From Haloarcula halophila (GTDB lineage: Archaea; Halobacteriota; Halobacteria; Halobacteriales; Haloarculaceae): DNA of 64,000 nucleotides. This document shows, piece after piece, positions 8,778-19,493 of this stretch; within the stretch, counting starts at the first letter, position 1, and the number at the start of each line of letters is the position of its first letter. The position numbers and the translations under genes are program-made. Below the pieces are notes generated by a model. The model saw only the letters and a program-made list of their open reading frames with translations, ran no database searches and was not told where the DNA came from. The stretch is from assembly GCF_029278565.1 (NCBI RefSeq), contig NZ_CP119561.1, positions 1-64,000 on the forward strand, in the 5' to 3' direction.

Positions 8778-9431
8778 TCAAGTATCTGCAGGCTCTCTGA
8801 CCGGTGTTGTTGATGGCGACTGCCTGGACTGTCCCGCTACCGCCTCCACAACCGTAATTTGAAGCGCGAACGTGGAACCAGCGAACAGTAGGACGAACGC
8901 AACAGTTAACAGCGCAAGCAATGCGAAGAGCACAATCGAAAGTATGCCAGTAGTCAGTGCGGGAGTGGGATGGCGAACCAGCCAGCCAAGACCGAATCGA
9001 AGCGCTTCGATGGGGCTATCGCCATGGGCTAACCGGACGAACGTCGGCACCAACGCCAACGCGACGTATAACGCCGTATACCCCGTGAGGAGGGCGGCCC
9101 CCTCGCCAACCAGCGATCCCTCTCGCAAAGCTGTGACACCGTAGGTGACCGCGACGGCACCGAAGGCGACGGGGACGCCACTGAACAGCAATGCAGCAAC
9201 GCCGTTCATTCGCAGCGTGTGACAGACGCGTGATCGATCAATCCGATTGCGATCACTCCGGAGGTCCAGAATCGCCGCGTAGGCCCCAAGTGTGGCTGGG
9301 CCGATCGTCACGAGCGGTAGCGACACAAAAAACCAGACAACACTGATGACCACAAGAGACAGGCTATTCCGGTAGACGAACCCAGGAACGCTCGCCACCG
9401 CACGTCGGAACGACTCCTGATCTCCAGCCAT
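8778..9431 (-). CDS. DUF624/YesL-like membrane protein of the sugar-transport operon
   Basis: The 217-residue protein has about five hydrophobic segments, the first being LSLVVISVVWFFVSLPLVTI, followed by GPATLGAYAAI, which matches the N-terminal signature of DUF624 (YesL) proteins. Such proteins are regularly encoded beside CUT1-type sugar ABC transporters in bacteria and archaea; their exact role is not known. The ATG at 9431 lies 3 nt past the intended stop of the upstream permease, so it is the last gene of the operon. Confidence 0.7.
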   Translation of the reverse strand: MAGDQESFRRAVASVPGFVYRNSLSLVVISVVWFFVSLPLVTIGPATLGAYAAILDLRSDRNRIDRSRVCHTLRMNGVAALLFSGVPVAFGAVAVTYGVTALREGSLVGEGAALLTGYTALYVALALVPTFVRLAHGDSPIEALRFGLGWLVRHPTPALTTGILSIVLFALLALLTVAFVLLFAGSTFALQITVVEAVAGQSRQSPSTTPVREPADT

Positions 9432-9434
9432 AAG

Positions 9435-10297
9435 CTATCCCGTCCCTGCCTGCATCTGCACGCAGAGATGAGCTTGTCCTGGAACAGTAGGAACACGATG
9501 AACAGCGGCAGCGAGATGAGCGCCAGGTTCGCCATCAAGCGGTTAGATTCCTGAGCGTAGACGCTCTGCAGTGTGGTCGCGCCCACGGGCAGGGTGTACG
9601 CCGCCTCGTTCTGCAGAACGATCAGCGGCCAGAGATACTGGTTCCAGCTCCAGACGAACACGAACAGCGCCAGGGCCGTGATCACCGGCAGCGACAGCGG
9701 AAGGATGATTTGGGCGTAGATGCGGAACGTCGAGAAGCCGTCCAGGCGAGCTGACTCCTCAAGATCCTCGGGGATGTCCCGGAAGAACTGCACTAGCAGG
9801 AACACCCCGAGTGGCCCGGCGACGAACGGAAAAACAAGGGCCTGGTAGCTGTTGACCCACCCTAGGCGATTGATCAGCGTGAATAGCGGGATAACGTTGA
9901 TCTGGGGCGGAACCATGAATGACGCGATGATGATCCCCAGAATGGCCTTGCGTCCCGGCCACTCTAGGCGCGTCAGCGAGAACGCCACCATGGAGTCGAC
10001 CACGACGATGAGAGCGGTCGTGGTGCTGGCGATGATGAACGTGTTGAGGATCCAGCGTCCGAGCAGGTCGCTCGTGGTGATCGTCTCGATCCAGAACGCG
10101 AGCGTCACCCGGGTGGGGACCCACTGGAAGCCGAACAGTTGTGTCGAGGGGGTCACTGACAGCGCGAACATCCGGAGCAGAGGGATGAACCACAGCAGCG
10201 CCAGGCCGTACAGGACCACGTAGACGCCGACCTCGTAGAGGGTCTGAACGTCCACCCGGACGTCGATCAGGTCTTTGGCCGTGTCGGCAAACGACAT
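9435..10297 (-). CDS. Sugar ABC transporter permease (MalG/UgpE type), small C-terminal frameshift
   Basis: The protein starts MSFADTAKDLIDVRVDVQ and has six membrane segments. The EAA loop of CUT1 permeases is visible as EESARLDGFSTFRIYAQIILP. Near 9466 the frame shifts: one frame reads on into the next gene, while the other gives MQAGTG and stops at 9435, 3 nt before the DUF624-like start. The ATG at 10297 overlaps the TGA of the partner permease, so the two are translationally coupled. It forms the membrane channel with the other permease for import of an oligosaccharide, plausibly a fructan/sucrose-type sugar given the GH32 gene. Confidence 0.85.
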
Positions 10298-11207
10298 CAG
10301 CCCTCCACCCCTGGCCGACGAGGTAGTAGTTGATGATTGAGACCCCAACGAGGATAATCAGGATGACGTAGCCGACGGCGGCGCCGTACCCAAGGTCGAA
10401 CGTCTGGAAGCCCAGCTGGTAGAGGTAGTACACCAGGGTATTGGTCGAACCGTTCGGACCGCCTGTCGTCATCGTCTGGACTTGGCCGAACACCCGGAAC
10501 TGGAAGACGGTTCCCGCGATCAGCACGAACATGATGGAGTTGCGCATCTGTGGGAGAGTGACGTCCTTGAACTGCCGGAGAGGACCAGCACCGTCGAGTT
10601 GGGCGGCCTCATAGAGGCGCTCGGAGACGCCCTGTCTGCCCGCCAGCAGGATTGCGAAATAGAAGCCGGCCTGCCACCAGACGGTCACCAGGGCCAGTGC
10701 GGGCATCGCGAACGCTTCCTGGCCGAGGACGTTGCCCACGAGCCAGCCGACGTGATGGGTGAAAGCGCCGTTTGCCGAGTACAGCTGCAGCCAGAGGAAC
10801 CCGACGATAGAGACGGTCATGACGTACGGGACAAAGTAGAAGAACTTCAGCACCTTCGTACCCTTCACGCCGCGGTTGATCCCCAGCGCCATCGCGAGGC
10901 TGACGAGCAACAGCAACGGGACCGTCAGCACGACGAACCAGGTGGTGTTCTTGAGCGCCTGCCAGAACATCGGGTCCTGAAGCAGAGTCGCGTAGTTCTG
11001 GAGGCCGACGAACTCCGACTGCGCCGGGTTCAGAAGGTTCCACTCGAAGAAGCTCATGTACAGTCCTTTCAATAAGGGGTACACGAGGAACACCGCGAAG
11101 ATGGCGAGGTACGGCAGCGCGAAGGCGTACGCCTCGAGTGTCTCCCGGTCGATCCACTGTCGGAGGTCGGCCGCGAACGCCGGTCCGGTATCCGATTCCA
11201 CCGACAT
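10297..11207 (-). CDS. Sugar ABC transporter permease (MalF/UgpA type), frameshift near the C-terminus
   Basis: The N-terminus MSVESDTGPAFAADLRQWID is cytoplasmic and is followed by AYAFALPYLAIFAVFLVYPL, the first of about six membrane spans. The EAA motif reads YEAAQLDGAGPLRQFKDVTLP. At about 10311 a G4 run must be G5 for the frame to close as LVGQGVEG and TGA at 10297; otherwise the frame runs on without meaning. The start at 11207 follows the binding-protein stop by 1 nt. Confidence 0.85.
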
Positions 11208-11208
11208 G

Positions 11209-12607
11209 CTAGCTCATCCTGTCGCTGATGGCGTTGGCCGACTGGGTGAGCGCCTCCTGGGGTTCCATGTTCTGAGCGTAGATCGACGACAGTGACTTCC
11301 CGATCTCGGGTGCGTACAGGTCGATCGTCGCCCGTGGCTGGTAGGTGAGCTGACCATTGCTCGCCATCTCTTGGAGCGTCTTGACAATCTCGTACTTCTG
11401 GTAGATCGGGTGGCTGGTCACCGTGTCCGAGGTCGCCACCTCTGGCGTCGAGGGGAGGTGGGTCGCCTTCGTCGCCCAGATTGGGTTGTTCTGGGTGACG
11501 TACTCGACGAACTTCACCCGCGCCTCCTTCTCGGCCTCGGTATGGTCCGGGTTCGATGGGAAAAAGAAGCCATTGCTCTCACAGAACGTACTCTTGGTGT
11601 CGCCGCCGAAACCCCAGGGCTGGTGGTAGGTAAACTCCAGACCGTCGATAAACTCGTTTTGCTCGTTCTGGAAGTTATTGGCTGTCCAGTTGCCGATGAA
11701 CCCCATCCCTGCCTGGTCGTTCTTGAACTCGTTGACGCGGATGTTCGAGTCCGAAATGTCGTCTGCGTTGTCCCAGTTGCGCTGGCCGGTCACTAAGTCG
11801 TAGAATTCAGCGGCGGCTATCCCTGCGTCGCTCTCATGGAACACTGGCTGGCCGAGGTCGCCGTCCTCGCCCTCGAACATTTTGCCACCCTGCTGGCGAA
11901 GCAGCGAGTAGTAGACCCGGAAACCGGCGAAACTGTTGTTCGCAGTCTGGAGGAAGAACGGCCGCTTGTCGGTGTTCTCTTGGATGGCGTTGGCTGCACT
12001 GACGAACTCGTCGTGGGTCGTCGGCTGCATGGGGGCGCCGGCCTCCTCAAGGACCGTGTCGTTGGTCGCAAGCATCATCGCGTGGATATCCATCGGCAGG
12101 GCAACGACGTTGCCACCGGCCGTCGCAGCGGGTTCGACGAGGTCGTAGTACGGGTTCAGCCCGTCCGACAGGTAGTCGTCGATGGGGTCCAGGATGCCCT
12201 TCGCTTCGTAGTACGACGAGAACGACATCCAGTAGGTGAACACGTGCGGCGTGTTCCCTGAGGCCGCAGCCGAGACGACCTTTGTTGGGACGTCGCCGAA
12301 CGGCACCGCCTGCGTGTTGACCGTGATGTTGGGATTCCGTTCCTCAAACTCGTTTTTCAGCTTCTTCATCTCGGAATCCTCGGTGCCGCCGAAGTAGTCC
12401 CAGAATTCGATTTCGACCTGCTGGTCGGTTGTGCTCCCCGTGGTCGTGCCACTGCCGCCGTCGCTACCATCACTGCCACTGCCTCCATCGCCGCCGTTGC
12501 CGTCACCGGTACAGCCCGCGAGTCCGGCCGCAAGTGGTCGTAAGGACAGCGCGACGCGAGATGCGATCAGTGTTCGATTCGGTCGTACGGTTGGTATTAT
12601 CTGACAT
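11209..12607 (-). CDS. Sugar-binding lipoprotein of the ABC transporter, frameshift in the signal region
   Basis: The N-terminus has a Tat motif (SRRAVLTT) from the ATG at 12607; a frameshift near 12535 is needed to reach LAAGLAGCTGDGNGG, whose Cys is the lipid-anchored residue, followed by a Gly/Ser-rich linker typical of haloarchaeal lipoproteins. The mature part reads VEIEFWDYFGGTEDSEMKK, the opening of CUT1-type (family 1) sugar-binding proteins, then FPSNPDHTEAEKEARVKFVE and related C-terminal features. It binds the sugar outside the cell and delivers it to the two permeases. Without the restored base, translation would start at MKKLKNEFEERNPN and lose the anchor. Confidence 0.8.
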
Positions 12608-12648
12608 TGGTCGTGAGTCGCTGGTGTATTTTTGTATGGTGCTGTTCG

Positions 12649-13791
12649 TCAGGATTTGATTGCTGACGCCTCCTCTGACCCCGTGACGCCGGTTTCATCC
12701 TCGGTGAGAAGGTTCTCGTCGGTCATGTCGTCGAAAACGTGGACGTGTTCCTCAGGAAGCGTGAACGCGACTTCCTCTCCCGATCTGAAGTTGGTACTCC
12801 CGTCGACGCGGACCGTCCATTCCGTGTCGCCGGACGAGAGATAGAGGTAGTTGTCGCTCCCTTCGTGTTCAAGGACATCGAGTGTCGCAGTGACATCGTC
12901 TTCGCCAGTGCCGACTGCAACGTGTTCGGGACGGATCCCGAGCACGAGGGAGTCGCCCGTCGAACGCCGGCGGATACGGGTTGCTATCTCATCCGAAACA
13001 GTATAGCTGAACGCGTCAGCAACCAGTCGGTCATTATTTAGTGTGACGCCGAAGAAGTTCATCGACGGCGAGCCGATGAAATCAGCGACGAACCGGTTGG
13101 CCGGTTCTGCATACACTTCGCGGGGTGTGCCGACCTGCTGGATTTCGCCGTCGTTGAGGACGACGATCCGGTCGGACATCGTCATCGCCTCGGTCTGGTC
13201 GTGAGTGACGTACACCGAGGTCGTCTCCAGGTCTTCCTGAATACGCTGGAGTTCGGTCCGCATGTGGAGCCTGAGCTTCGCATCGAGGTTCGACAGCGGT
13301 TCGTCGAACAGGAACACTTCAGGCTGGCGGACGATGGCACGTCCCGTGGCGACGCGTTGCTGCTGGCCGCCCGAGAGGTTGTTAGGCTTCTTTTCTAGCA
13401 GATCCTCAATTCCCATCATCTCCGCAGTCTCTTCAACTCGCTGTTCGATTGCTCCCTTCGAGAGGTCCGTCGTGAGCTTCAGTCCGTAGGACATGTTCTT
13501 CCGGACGGACATGTGAGGGTACAGCGCGTAGTTCTGGAACACCATCGCCACGCCGCGATCCTGTGGTGCGACGTTGTTCACCACCTGTTCGCCGATGCGG
13601 ATCTCGCCGTCCGTGATGTCCTCCAGGCCGGCGATCATCCGGAGCAACGTCGACTTCCCTGAGCCGGATGGGCCGACGATCGTGAGAAACTCGCCGTCGT
13701 TGACGGTAAGGGTTACATCATCGACGGCCCGGATGATCCCAGAGTCGTCGTCGTACTCCTTTCGTACATTTTCGATCATTATCCTACTCAT
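12649..13791 (-). CDS. Sugar ABC transporter ATPase (MalK/UgpC/MsmK type)
   Basis: Walker A GPSGSGKSTLLRMIAGLED, signature LSGGQQQRVATGRAIVR and Walker B EVFLFDEPLSNLDAKLR are all intact, and the C-terminal TOBE-like regulatory domain includes LVLGIRPEHVAVGTGEDD. The 380-residue length is normal for the CUT1 ATPase. The likely start is MSRIMIENVRKEY at 13791, with an alternative Met at 13779; an open frame continues further upstream but that extension is not homologous in appearance. It powers import by the two permeases and may be shared with other transporters, as MsmK-type ATPases often are. Confidence 0.9.
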   Translation of the reverse strand: MSRIMIENVRKEYDDDSGIIRAVDDVTLTVNDGEFLTIVGPSGSGKSTLLRMIAGLEDITDGEIRIGEQVVNNVAPQDRGVAMVFQNYALYPHMSVRKNMSYGLKLTTDLSKGAIEQRVEETAEMMGIEDLLEKKPNNLSGGQQQRVATGRAIVRQPEVFLFDEPLSNLDAKLRLHMRTELQRIQEDLETTSVYVTHDQTEAMTMSDRIVVLNDGEIQQVGTPREVYAEPANRFVADFIGSPSMNFFGVTLNNDRLVADAFSYTVSDEIATRIRRRSTGDSLVLGIRPEHVAVGTGEDDVTATLDVLEHEGSDNYLYLSSGDTEWTVRVDGSTNFRSGEEVAFTLPEEHVHVFDDMTDENLLTEDETGVTGSEEASAIKS

Positions 13792-13841
13792 CACCAGCCA
13801 CTGTGGACCCCTTCGTATTAATTTTTTCCCCACAGCTGTGA

Positions 13842-16007
13842 TTAATCCTTTATACTGGTAGAGGGTCGCATCGTTCCCATCTCCCACACATCGAGTGATT
13901 GAACGGTTACTGGCCGGTTTTCGGCGTAGAGATCGATTTCGACTGCGTCTTCTCGCGTGGGATAGATCCGCGAGGTGAGACATTGTGCATCGGCGGTGAA
14001 CAGTTCTAAGACCGACCGGTCTAGAAAACATCGCAGTTCGAACTTACCGTCTTCTGTCAACCGAATCGGCATCGAATGGTTTTGGTCGGCCGGTGCATCA
14101 TCCAGACTCGAAGCCGATCGGTCAACCCAGCTTCGCGGTACTGTGGCCGCACGCGGATGACTGTCCGCTCTTGATCGTCTGGGGACGCCCGCAGGACGAA
14201 CCCAAATTCGCCTGTCCGTTCCGCATTGACCGTTGCCCGGATTTCTAGGGTATCTCCCGAGACTCCGGGTAGGTGTCCGCTCTCGTCGGGATGAATCGTC
14301 ACATCCTCGAACGACTGATGAGAACGACGTAGATCAGTCACCTCGCTCGGGACATCGACCTGCAGGCGTCCCGCTTCTGTAGAGAGAACGCGCGGGAGCG
14401 ACATCGCGCCGGACCACCCGGCGTTCCACTGAGCTGTCGAGTCTCGATCCTCCTTAAGCCAACCGAACGTAATCGTTCGTCCGTCGTCGTCAGTGAACGA
14501 CTGCGGTGCATAAAAGACACCGTGATCGAGGATGCCACGCTCTCGTGGTTCCAGCCGATCCGACTCTGTGTTGTACGGGCCGAGGAAGTACCAGACGTTT
14601 GAATAGTCCGAGACGTGGAGGACCGTATCGTCGCCAAATCTCAGGAGTTCCGGACACTCCCACATCGGTCCTGTCTCGCGCCAATCGCCAGTCAGCACTG
14701 GATGACAGTACTCCCATTCATGCAGGTCCGGGGACCGATAGAGCAGCGCCGCTCCGCCCTCGTCAGCGATCCCGCTCCCGATGAGCTGGTACCAGTCACC
14801 GTCAGCACGCCAGACGCAGTGGTCCCGAAACTCGGCGTTCCAGTCAATGCTAGTCAGGATATCTATATGAGCCGGTGGCTCCTCTATTACCGGATTCGTG
14901 GGTTCTTTTCTCCAGGATCGAAGCGTGTTGTCTTCGGCCCGGGCCAGGCACGGGAGCTGGTCGCACCCGTCGCCGCCAGTGTACATCACGCGGGGGATGC
15001 CGTCATCGTCGACGAAGCACCCCGACCAACAACCGTCGGAGTCGGGCCCGTCAGGGTCCGGTTCGAGAGCGATCGGTTCGTCTTGCCAGTGAACCAAATC
15101 GTCGCTGACGGCGTGTCCCCAGTGGATCGTATCGTGGAACGGCCCGGCCGGGTTGTACTGGTAGAACAGATGATACCGCCCGTTCCACTGGACCACACCA
15201 TTCGGATCGTTGAGCCAATTCGCCGGCGGCGTGAAGTGGTAGGCTGGCCGGTGTTTTGCATCGTCGACCGTATCACGAAGCGCGGAAAACTCCTGGCGAC
15301 CTTTCGGCCGACCAATGGGCGACGGCTCAGTCTCGCCTCCAGCGAGATACGACACGGCGTTCGAGAGTAACTTCTGTTGTACGCTGCTCTCTCGCTCGAA
15401 ATTCAGACCGTGGCCGATCCCGAGGACGCGACCATCTCCGACTCCCCATCGGAGAATAGACTTCTGGGCGTATTTATCGGTGCCGTCGGCCTGGCGAGCC
15501 GCAAGCACGTCTGCATCGTGTGGCATCAGAGACTCGTAGTAAGTGGCGACGCCACTTGATACAGGCGTCTCCCCCGGTCGGAGGGCGTCTATTTCGTCGA
15601 AGAGTGGATGGCTGGTGTACGCGCGACGGAGGAGGTACCCGTCGTTGTCAGCTCTCAGCGTGCTGGGTGACATCTGGATCATACGTTTCGATCCCCAGTA
15701 TACTGGCACCCTCTAGTGCACCATGCGTGAGGAGAAGTCCGCCGCCGTCTTCGAGAAACGGGCGAATCTGCTCGGCGATAGACGTGAGCGCCTCGCGGCT
15801 CGTCTCGTCGAGAGATGTCGTCCGGTGCCACCAAAACACGTCGGTATCGTTGATTTTTGTTGCGGTCAGATCGTCGAGCGTGCAGTGAGTGCCGCCGTGT
15901 TTGCCGTACGCACGCAACTGAGCCCGTGTCGGTTCAGAGACGGTCAGACACAGGATATCCCGTTCCATTCTGGTAGCTCCAGCGGGAACATTGTTGGTGC
16001 TATTCAT
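13842..16007 (-). CDS. GH32 fructosidase (levanase/invertase-like) with extra N-terminal domain; two frameshifts
   Basis: The GH32 core shows NWLNDPNGVV (nucleophile Asp), FRDHCVW (RDP-like motif with H for P) and MWECPELLRF (EC motif acid/base Glu), followed by the beta-sandwich ending FLDRSVLELFTADAQ. Frameshifts near 15665 and 14090 divide it into three open pieces. The first ~220 residues (VSEPTRAQLRAYGK; GGGLLLTHGALEG; GIGHGLNFERESS) look like a ThuA/glutamine-amidotransferase-like fold fused ahead of the hydrolase. No signal peptide is seen, so it is probably cytoplasmic, cleaving imported fructose-containing sugars. The start at 16007 lies ~28 nt after a TATA-like box (16032-16039). 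Confidence 0.8.
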
Positions 16008-16028
16008 ATTAACCACAGGAGTGATGAA

Positions 16029-16060
16029 ATTGTATAAATCTATGTGTCCCGGACGCATAG
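16029..16060. promoter_or_regulatory. Palindromic operator and TATA box between GH32 and TrmB-kinase genes
   Basis: CTATGTGTCC-C-GGACGCATAG (16040-16060) is a 21-bp inverted repeat with one mismatched pair. It abuts the minus-strand TATA-like ATTTATACAAT (16029-16039) and lies 50 bp before the TrmB-kinase ATG at 16111. The layout suits control of both divergent genes by the TrmB fusion protein. Confidence 0.55.
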
Positions 16061-16110
16061 GGAGCGACAGGAAAGTAAATGGCTTACCGTGGTAGACTGA
16101 GGTCTAGACA

Positions 16111-18326
16111 ATGAGAGGAGAGGACGATGCAAAGATAGCGATGCTCCACGAGACGCTTAGAGATCACGTCGGGCTCTCCAAGTACGAAGCTGAAGTGTAT
16201 CTCGCGCTCGTCCGCGGCGGGACACAGACGATGAACGATCTCGCCGAGATGAGTGATGTGCCCAAACAACGCGTGTACGACACGGTCAGCTCGCTCCGTG
16301 ACGATGGCTTTGTCGAAGTCATCGACGACTATCCGCGGAAAGCGTATGCGGTCAACCCAAGCGAAGCGCTTGGACAGGTGCGTGAAGAAATCGAACGTGC
16401 CGAAGACGAACTGGAAAAGTTCCATGAGAGCGTCGAAACCGTCGAGAGCGGAGTTGCGTTGTTCAAAAGCGAGTCGACGATTCAGAAGTACGTCACCGAC
16501 CTGATTTCGACTGCCGAGCGAGATGTTCTCCTGCTCGTTCCCTACGACCGCCTCGACGAGATCACTGACCTCCTGGCCGAGTGTGAAGACTTGCGACTCC
16601 GTCTGATCATCTCAGACCTTTCACCCTGGAAACGAGCGAAGACTCGGTCGCTATCGACCGTACGCTTCCGGACACCGTTGACGATGTCCGTGGCGTAACC
16701 TCGACTGAGGACTTCGTACTGATTGCGGACCGAGATCATGCACTCTACTGGGCACGTCGTGGTTTCCGGGGGCAGAGTGAGGACGACCAAGCCTACTACG
16801 TCTCGAATCCACGGTTGGTGTTCGTCCTCGATCGGTTTGTTTCTGAATCCGTGTGGCCCTACGCTCGGTCCATCGCCGGTCAGGAGCGTTCTGCATCGCT
16901 GCCCAGCGAATACCTTCGGATCCGTGATTGTCTGGAAGACATCGACGAACTCGCCGACCGCCGACCGATAGATGATATCGAAGTCAAATTCGAGGGTTAC
17001 GATACGGAAAGCGGTGAAGCCGTCGAACGGGCTGGGACGCTCACCAGTTATTATTTTACCGAATACGACATCAGGGCATCTCTCACACTTTCGCTACACC
17101 TTGACGCCGATACTGTTCAACCGACACTCGCCAGTGTCGGGGGTATCGGGGCTCGTAAAGTGGACTACGCGGCTGAACGAATCGTCATCAGGGAGTACGA
17201 TGGCCATGACAGCAACGACCCAACCAACGAGACAGCACGCTATCTTAAACAATGTCGTTCGGAGCTCCCCACAGAATTAGGCGACGCCTCCATCGCAATC
17301 GGGTTCGATGCGTTCGTGGACCGCATGCGCGAATTTATTGAACCCTCCGGTGACCGCTACAATCACATCTCGCAGTTCGAGCGGTTCCGAGAGTCGCTCG
17401 TAAAGTACGAGGCCAGCGAGAGTTCGCCACGTGCCCTCTGGAGAGAAACTGAAACCGAACCGGGCGGCCACGCCTCTCACCTCGGCAACGTGTTCAACGG
17501 TCTGGGGTACGATTTGACGCTCGTCGGTCGGTTCGGGAGTCCGATCCACCCGGAGTTCGAATCGGCGTTCAATGATCAGACGATAATCAGCGTCGGACCG
17601 ACGACCTCAACGGACTATGTCCGGTTCAAAAACAGGAATTTCCTGCTGACGGAACCGAACACCGATCCGCTAAACTGGTCGACTCTCACGGAACAGAGCG
17701 ATCGCTCGAAACTGGTCGACAGTTTCGATGAGACTGCAGCCGTCGCTCTCGGTACATGGTGGGCGACACCCGATCTTCCCGATATTCTCGAAGGGATGGC
17801 TGAAGAACTTTGGCCCCAACTCGAATCGCCACCCTCGTTCGTTCATCTATCAACTGGCCAAGTTTCAGAGCTCTCGAGTGAAACAATCGAATGGGGGTGT
17901 GATGCCCTTAAGAAGCTTGATGAACATGTATCCGTCGTCGTTACTGCGAATCGCGATCAGACTCGACAACTCTGCGACACACTTGTTCCCGACTCCGGAA
18001 CGAAATCGTCCGTGCAGCGGCTCCGAAAGCAACTCGGCGTTTCACAATTCGTCATGCATTCACTAAAAGGCGCGACGCTTGCCAGTGCTGACGGAGTACT
18101 GACTGTCAGTACTCCGCAGATCCCGAGTCCGCGTCGCGTCCGCAACGTCGACGATCACTTCAAGAGTGGTTACGTGCTCGGTCTCGCTGAAGGCCTATCA
18201 GCCGGAGCGTCACTCGTACTCGGAAACGCTATCGCCGGGTACTTTGTCCGATACGACAGAACCCCGGACGAGGAGGAACTCCGGTCGTATCTCGCAGACT
18301 ACCACGCCCACTACGAAGAATCGTGA
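16111..18326 (+). CDS. TrmB-type sugar-sensing regulator fused to a PfkB-like carbohydrate kinase; one frameshift
   Basis: Residues 1-100 form the TrmB winged helix (GLSKYEAEVYLALVRGG, MSDVPKQRVYDTVSSL) and a coiled dimer helix. A missing base near 16622 separates this from TLETSEDSVAIDRTLPDTV and the sugar-binding domain, which includes YVSNPRLVFVLDRFVSESVW and SYYFTEYDIRASLTLSLHLD. From about residue 390 the protein continues into a PfkB-like domain: IAIGFDAFVDRMREF, GGHASHLGNVFNGLGYDLTL, VGRFGSPIHPEF and the C-terminal SAGASLVLGNAIAGYF. Such a fusion would couple sugar sensing to sugar phosphorylation. Kinase activity is uncertain because the canonical GAGD catalytic motif is not evident. 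It faces the GH32/ABC operon and probably regulates it. Confidence 0.75.
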
Positions 18327-18401
18327 AACACACTTGTGAAGCACGTTTCAGAGGAGTAGCGTGGAGAGCATGTTTGATAGTGATTAGGTCGAACCTTTAC
18401 T

Positions 18402-19447
18402 CGCTCTTATGTAGAATCGCGGAAAGCCCCGATAACGAGACACTCAACGATTGGCTCGGCGGATTCACCCGCTAGGTTGAGTGACCGAACGATGCCAAAG
18501 GTGTGAGCGGCCTGCTCCAAGCCCTGCTTGGACAGGCCGCGAAACTTCCGCAACCACGGCTGGACGAGCGAAAACAGGCACTCAGCCTGGTTAATATGAA
18601 CGCCCTCGGGCGAAACATACCGCTCTTTGTGGACGACCGTTAGGTGGTCAAACTCCATCTGTCGGTATGCCTGGAGTCCGTCGGTCCAGACCTCTCCCAG
18701 CGGCTGTGAGAGGTCTTCAACCTCCTAAATCACCGGTTCAAGATCACCGCTGTAGTCGATGCCCAGTTGGCTGCGAATCACGCGAAGCGAGTCGCGGCAC
18801 GCCGCGACGAGCGTCAGCTGATCACCGTGACGACCTCGCCAGCGTGATCGGCCTGTTTGGGACGAGCAGCCGCGTGAACGGCTGTTCCGCGGCGGCTCTT
18901 GGCCTTTGTAGCCCGAACAAACCTCGCCGGATTCGTCGACTTGCGTCGGTCCATCGATGGTCTGGTCGAGTAGCTTCCAGACGACGGGGAAGCCGCGCTG
19001 AACTGCGGCTTCCACGTCTCGAATGGCTGTATAGACGGTTCTATAGGCTCGACCGAAGAACGGCGCGATCTGGTTGAGACTCAGTAACGTATCGGCGTAC
19101 AGCGTGAACGCGAGAAGCACCTCGCCGCAGGAGAGGTGCTTCTCGTGGAACGGGGTTCCGTAGGTGAAAACCGGCTTGAAATTGCAGTCACGGCACCAGG
19201 TTCGGTCGATACTCTCCCACGTCACGATGCTCTGGTGGCCGCACCGTGGACAGGACGTATTCTCCCAGAATTCCTTGAGTCGCCGCTTGATACGGGCATC
19301 GAGCGGTTCTGTGTCGATCTCGACGACGCCCAGCTCGATCAGCTCTCGAAACATCGCTCCGAACGCTGGCTGAGCAGAAACCATATCGCCACATTAGCGC
19401 CGGTTCAGTGTAACAATACGGTCTTTCCGCAGCTTTGCATAAGAGCG
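18402..19447 (-). mobile_element. IS1595-type (ISH4-like) insertion sequence
   Basis: CGCTCTTATG at 18402-18411 and CATAAGAGCG at 19438-19447 are matching inverted ends around one transposase gene. Weak similarity extends a few bases outward, so the true ends may lie up to 15 bp further out. It sits between the sugar locus and the polymerase operon. Confidence 0.65.
18407..19384 (-). pseudogene. IS1595-family transposase with an in-frame amber codon
   Basis: A zinc ribbon (CPRCGHQS...WCRDCNFK) opens the protein, followed by the DDE-like core: QVDESGEVCSGYKGQ, GEVWTDGLQAYRQM and HINQAECLFSLVQPWLRKF, typical of IS1595. The frame is interrupted by a TAG at 18725-18727, and the same frame then continues to 18407. 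The two parts are in phase, so this is a nonsense mutation (a C-to-T change from CAG would explain it) rather than an indel, and the element is probably unable to transpose by itself. Confidence 0.8.
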
Positions 19448-19454
19448 CTCAGTA

Positions 19455-19493
19455 TAACCAACAACTCTCCCGATATCTCGATAGTGTTGGTTA
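19455..19493. promoter_or_regulatory. Inverted repeat at the 3' end of polB
   Basis: TAACCAACA (19455-19463) and TGTTGGTTA (19485-19493) form a 9-bp perfect inverted repeat with a 21-nt spacer; the right arm contains the polB stop codon. The same sequence occurs as an inverted repeat on the other side of the operon (23068-23111). Confidence 0.5.

Noticed and set aside
9759-10296. Open extension of the upstream sugar permease frame to 482 residues
   Set aside because: Beyond about 10311 the sequence is Arg/Pro/His-rich nonsense overlapping the next permease in another frame; a single G deletion explains it better.
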